DNA from: an uncultured Actinomycetes bacterium
GTDB lineage: Bacteria > Actinomycetota > Acidimicrobiia > Acidimicrobiales > Microtrichaceae
DNA: 7,304 bases
Direction of reading: 5' to 3'
NCBI GenBank assembly: GCA_903941145.1
Contig: CAJANQ010000249.1
Location: 1 to 7,304, forward strand
Below are positions 6,133-7,304 of the stretch, piece after piece; within the stretch, counting starts at the first letter, position 1, and the number at the start of each line of letters is the position of its first letter. A program made the position numbers and the translations under genes. The notes beneath the pieces were generated by a model. It was not told where the DNA came from. It saw only the letters and a list, made by a program, of their open reading frames with translations, and ran no database searches.

Positions 6133-7158
6133 CTCCTTCCCCTCAGTGCTGCCGCGGTGCTCTGCGCCGCCAGCCTCACCCTCTCCGCGTGCGGGACGAC
6201 CGCGGCCGACAACGCCGCCACCGTCCAGGGGAAGCCGGTGACCACCAAGTCGGTCAACGACCTGGCCGAGGACGGCCCGTTCGTCCGGGCGGTGCTCGGC
6301 GCGACGACCCAGACCGACGAGTCCGTGCTCGACGGCGACGTCGCCCGTCAGGCGCTCCTGTTCCAGATGCAGCGCACGGCGCTGCTCAACGAGCTCGAGC
6401 GGTTCAACCTCAAGATCTCGGCCTCGGACAGGTCGGCCGCCGAGAGCCAGCTCGCCCAGGTGCTGGCGAACTCGAACGCCCCCGGTCCCGAGAAGCTCTC
6501 CGCCGCCACCCGGACGACGCTCACCGACTTCCTGGCCGCCGGCTCGGCGCTCGACCAGCGCCTCGGCCAGCTGACCGCGAGCCCCAAGGACCTGGACCTC
6601 CTCTACGGGGCGACCCCGTCGCTGTGGGAGCGGGTGTGCATCTCGGTGGTCCAGGTGCAGCCCGGCTCCGAGGCGCTGGCCCAGCGCCTCGCCAAGCAGG
6701 GCGTCCGGCTCGAGTCGTGGGAGTCCAAGGGCAAGGGCCTGACCCTCGTGGCCGAGTCGAAGAAGAGCTGTCTGCCGGTCGGCCGTCTCCCCGGTCCGCT
6801 GGCCAAGAAGATCGAGACCGCCAAGGTCGGCGCGGTCGCCGGCCCGGTCGTCGTCTCGGACCCGCAGGCCACCGCCGTCTACTGGTTCCGCCTCGACAGC
6901 CGCACGACCGTGACCCGCAAGGCCGCGACCACCGAGCTCAAGGGGCTCGCCGCCAACCTGGCCAAGGAGGGGGCGTCGGCCTGGCTCGGGCTCGTCCTGC
7001 TGACCGACACCTGGGTGAACCCGCAGTACGGCAGCGGCGTCGAGGTCGGCTCCCAGGGCCGTCTCGTCGTCGGTCGCCCGGCGGCGCCGCCGAGCGAGGT
7101 CACGGTGCCCCAGGTGCCGGGCGGCGCCACGGGCGGCGGCGCACCGTCGAACGGGTGA
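6124..7158 (+). CDS. SurA-like lipoprotein with degenerate parvulin domain
   Basis: Predicted exported lipoprotein resembling SurA/PrsA folding factors, acting outside the membrane. The 344 residues begin with a short basic start (MRR), a hydrophobic stretch and the lipobox LSAC (20-23), so Cys23 would be lipidated after signal peptidase II cleavage. Next comes a SurA N-domain-like region (about 30-160) opening with AATVQGKPVTTKSV and a helical segment. A parvulin-like stretch follows (about 168-262): ERVCISVVQV occupies the place of the usual SHILV strand, and PVVVSDPQATAVYWFRL the place of the last strand. A helix and TWVNPQYG (296-303), typical of SurA C-termini, then a Pro/Gly-rich tail. 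The protein has no histidine at all, so both canonical parvulin histidines are absent; chaperone rather than isomerase activity is inferred. Cys172 and Cys216 could form a disulfide. mazG overlaps by 4 bp. Confidence 0.8.
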   Translation: MRRLLPLSAAAVLCAASLTLSACGTTAADNAATVQGKPVTTKSVNDLAEDGPFVRAVLGATTQTDESVLDGDVARQALLFQMQRTALLNELERFNLKISASDRSAAESQLAQVLANSNAPGPEKLSAATRTTLTDFLAAGSALDQRLGQLTASPKDLDLLYGATPSLWERVCISVVQVQPGSEALAQRLAKQGVRLESWESKGKGLTLVAESKKSCLPVGRLPGPLAKKIETAKVGAVAGPVVVSDPQATAVYWFRLDSRTTVTRKAATTELKGLAANLAKEGASAWLGLVLLTDTWVNPQYGSGVEVGSQGRLVVGRPAAPPSEVTVPQVPGGATGGGAPSNG

Positions 7159-7304
7159 CCCCGGGCGACCTGCCCGTCGTCCACGTCGTCGGGCTGGGGC
7201 CTGCGGGCCCCGACCTGGTCACCGCCGGCACGCTCGAGCTGGTCGGTCGCGTCCCGGTGCGGTACCTGCGGACGGTGCGGCATCCGGCCGCGTCGGTGCT
7301 CGAG
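7155..7304 (+). CDS. mazG: MazG-family protein with N-terminal SAM-methylase-like domain (5' end only)
   Basis: Only the first 50 codons are in the window. They read VTPGDLPVVHVVGLGPAGPD and continue with LVTAGTLELV and YLRTVRHPAASVLE, the opening of a tetrapyrrole (corrin/porphyrin) methylase-type domain as found in YabN-like MazG proteins: a first beta strand, the GLGPAG loop, and a YLRT..HP strand. In such proteins a C-terminal MazG NTP pyrophosphohydrolase domain follows, cleaving non-canonical NTPs. The GTG at 7155 overlaps the lipoprotein stop as GTGA, a classical coupling arrangement, and the family N-terminus begins here. The MazG domain itself is outside the window, so a stand-alone methylase-like protein is not excluded; the mfd-mazG order known from actinobacteria supports the call. 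Confidence 0.82.
   Translation, partial: MTPGDLPVVHVVGLGPAGPDLVTAGTLELVGRVPVRYLRTVRHPAASVLE

Noticed and set aside
1..7304. Mobile element, CRISPR, tRNA/rRNA, toxin-antitoxin or defence genes
   Set aside because: Read on both strands for terminal repeats, regularly spaced direct repeats, cloverleaf folds and known domain motifs; none seen.

Overview
The window is a chromosomal housekeeping segment of a high-GC actinobacterium (GC about 70% by eye, strong third-position G/C). The order prs - rplY - pth ... mfd - ... - mazG is a familiar actinobacterial neighbourhood; Mycobacterium tuberculosis carries the same genes around Rv1014c-Rv1021. A SurA-like lipoprotein between mfd and mazG, a MazG with a YabN-type methylase front end, and start codons without Shine-Dalgarno sequences but with a -10-like TANNNT close upstream fit a deep-branching actinobacterium, possibly class Acidimicrobiia. 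That placement is an inference, not a measurement.

Layout. (1) 1-286: C-terminal third of ribose-phosphate pyrophosphokinase (prs), cut by the window edge. (2) 287-424: intergenic region with a strong GC hairpin, a weak promoter candidate, a structured leader and a clear ribosome binding site. (3) 425-1647: rplY (ribosomal protein bL25, long CTC/TL5 form) and pth (peptidyl-tRNA hydrolase), 23 bp apart on the + strand. (4) 1648-1737: spacer between convergent genes. (5) 1738-2598, minus strand: ten-helix EamA/DMT-type transporter. (6) 2599-2658: 60-bp divergent promoter region. (7) 2659-6114: full-length mfd, the transcription-repair coupling factor. (8) 6124-7158: secreted lipoprotein with a SurA/parvulin-like layout that contains no histidine. 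(9) 7155-7304: first 50 codons of mazG, starting at a GTG that overlaps the lipoprotein stop.

The genes serve nucleotide supply (prs), translation and peptidyl-tRNA recycling (rplY, pth), transcription-coupled DNA repair (mfd), envelope protein folding (the lipoprotein) and probably nucleotide-pool cleaning (mazG). The transporter is the one gene on the other strand and separates the translation block from the repair block.

I see no mobile element, CRISPR array, RNA gene, phage gene or defence cassette, and no strong candidate for a wholly new system. The best leads are the histidine-free parvulin-like lipoprotein, the mfd stop codon embedded in a -10-like element placed for leaderless transcription of that lipoprotein, a 7-bp inverted repeat around that start, and the observation that all five TGA stop codons here are followed by CCC.
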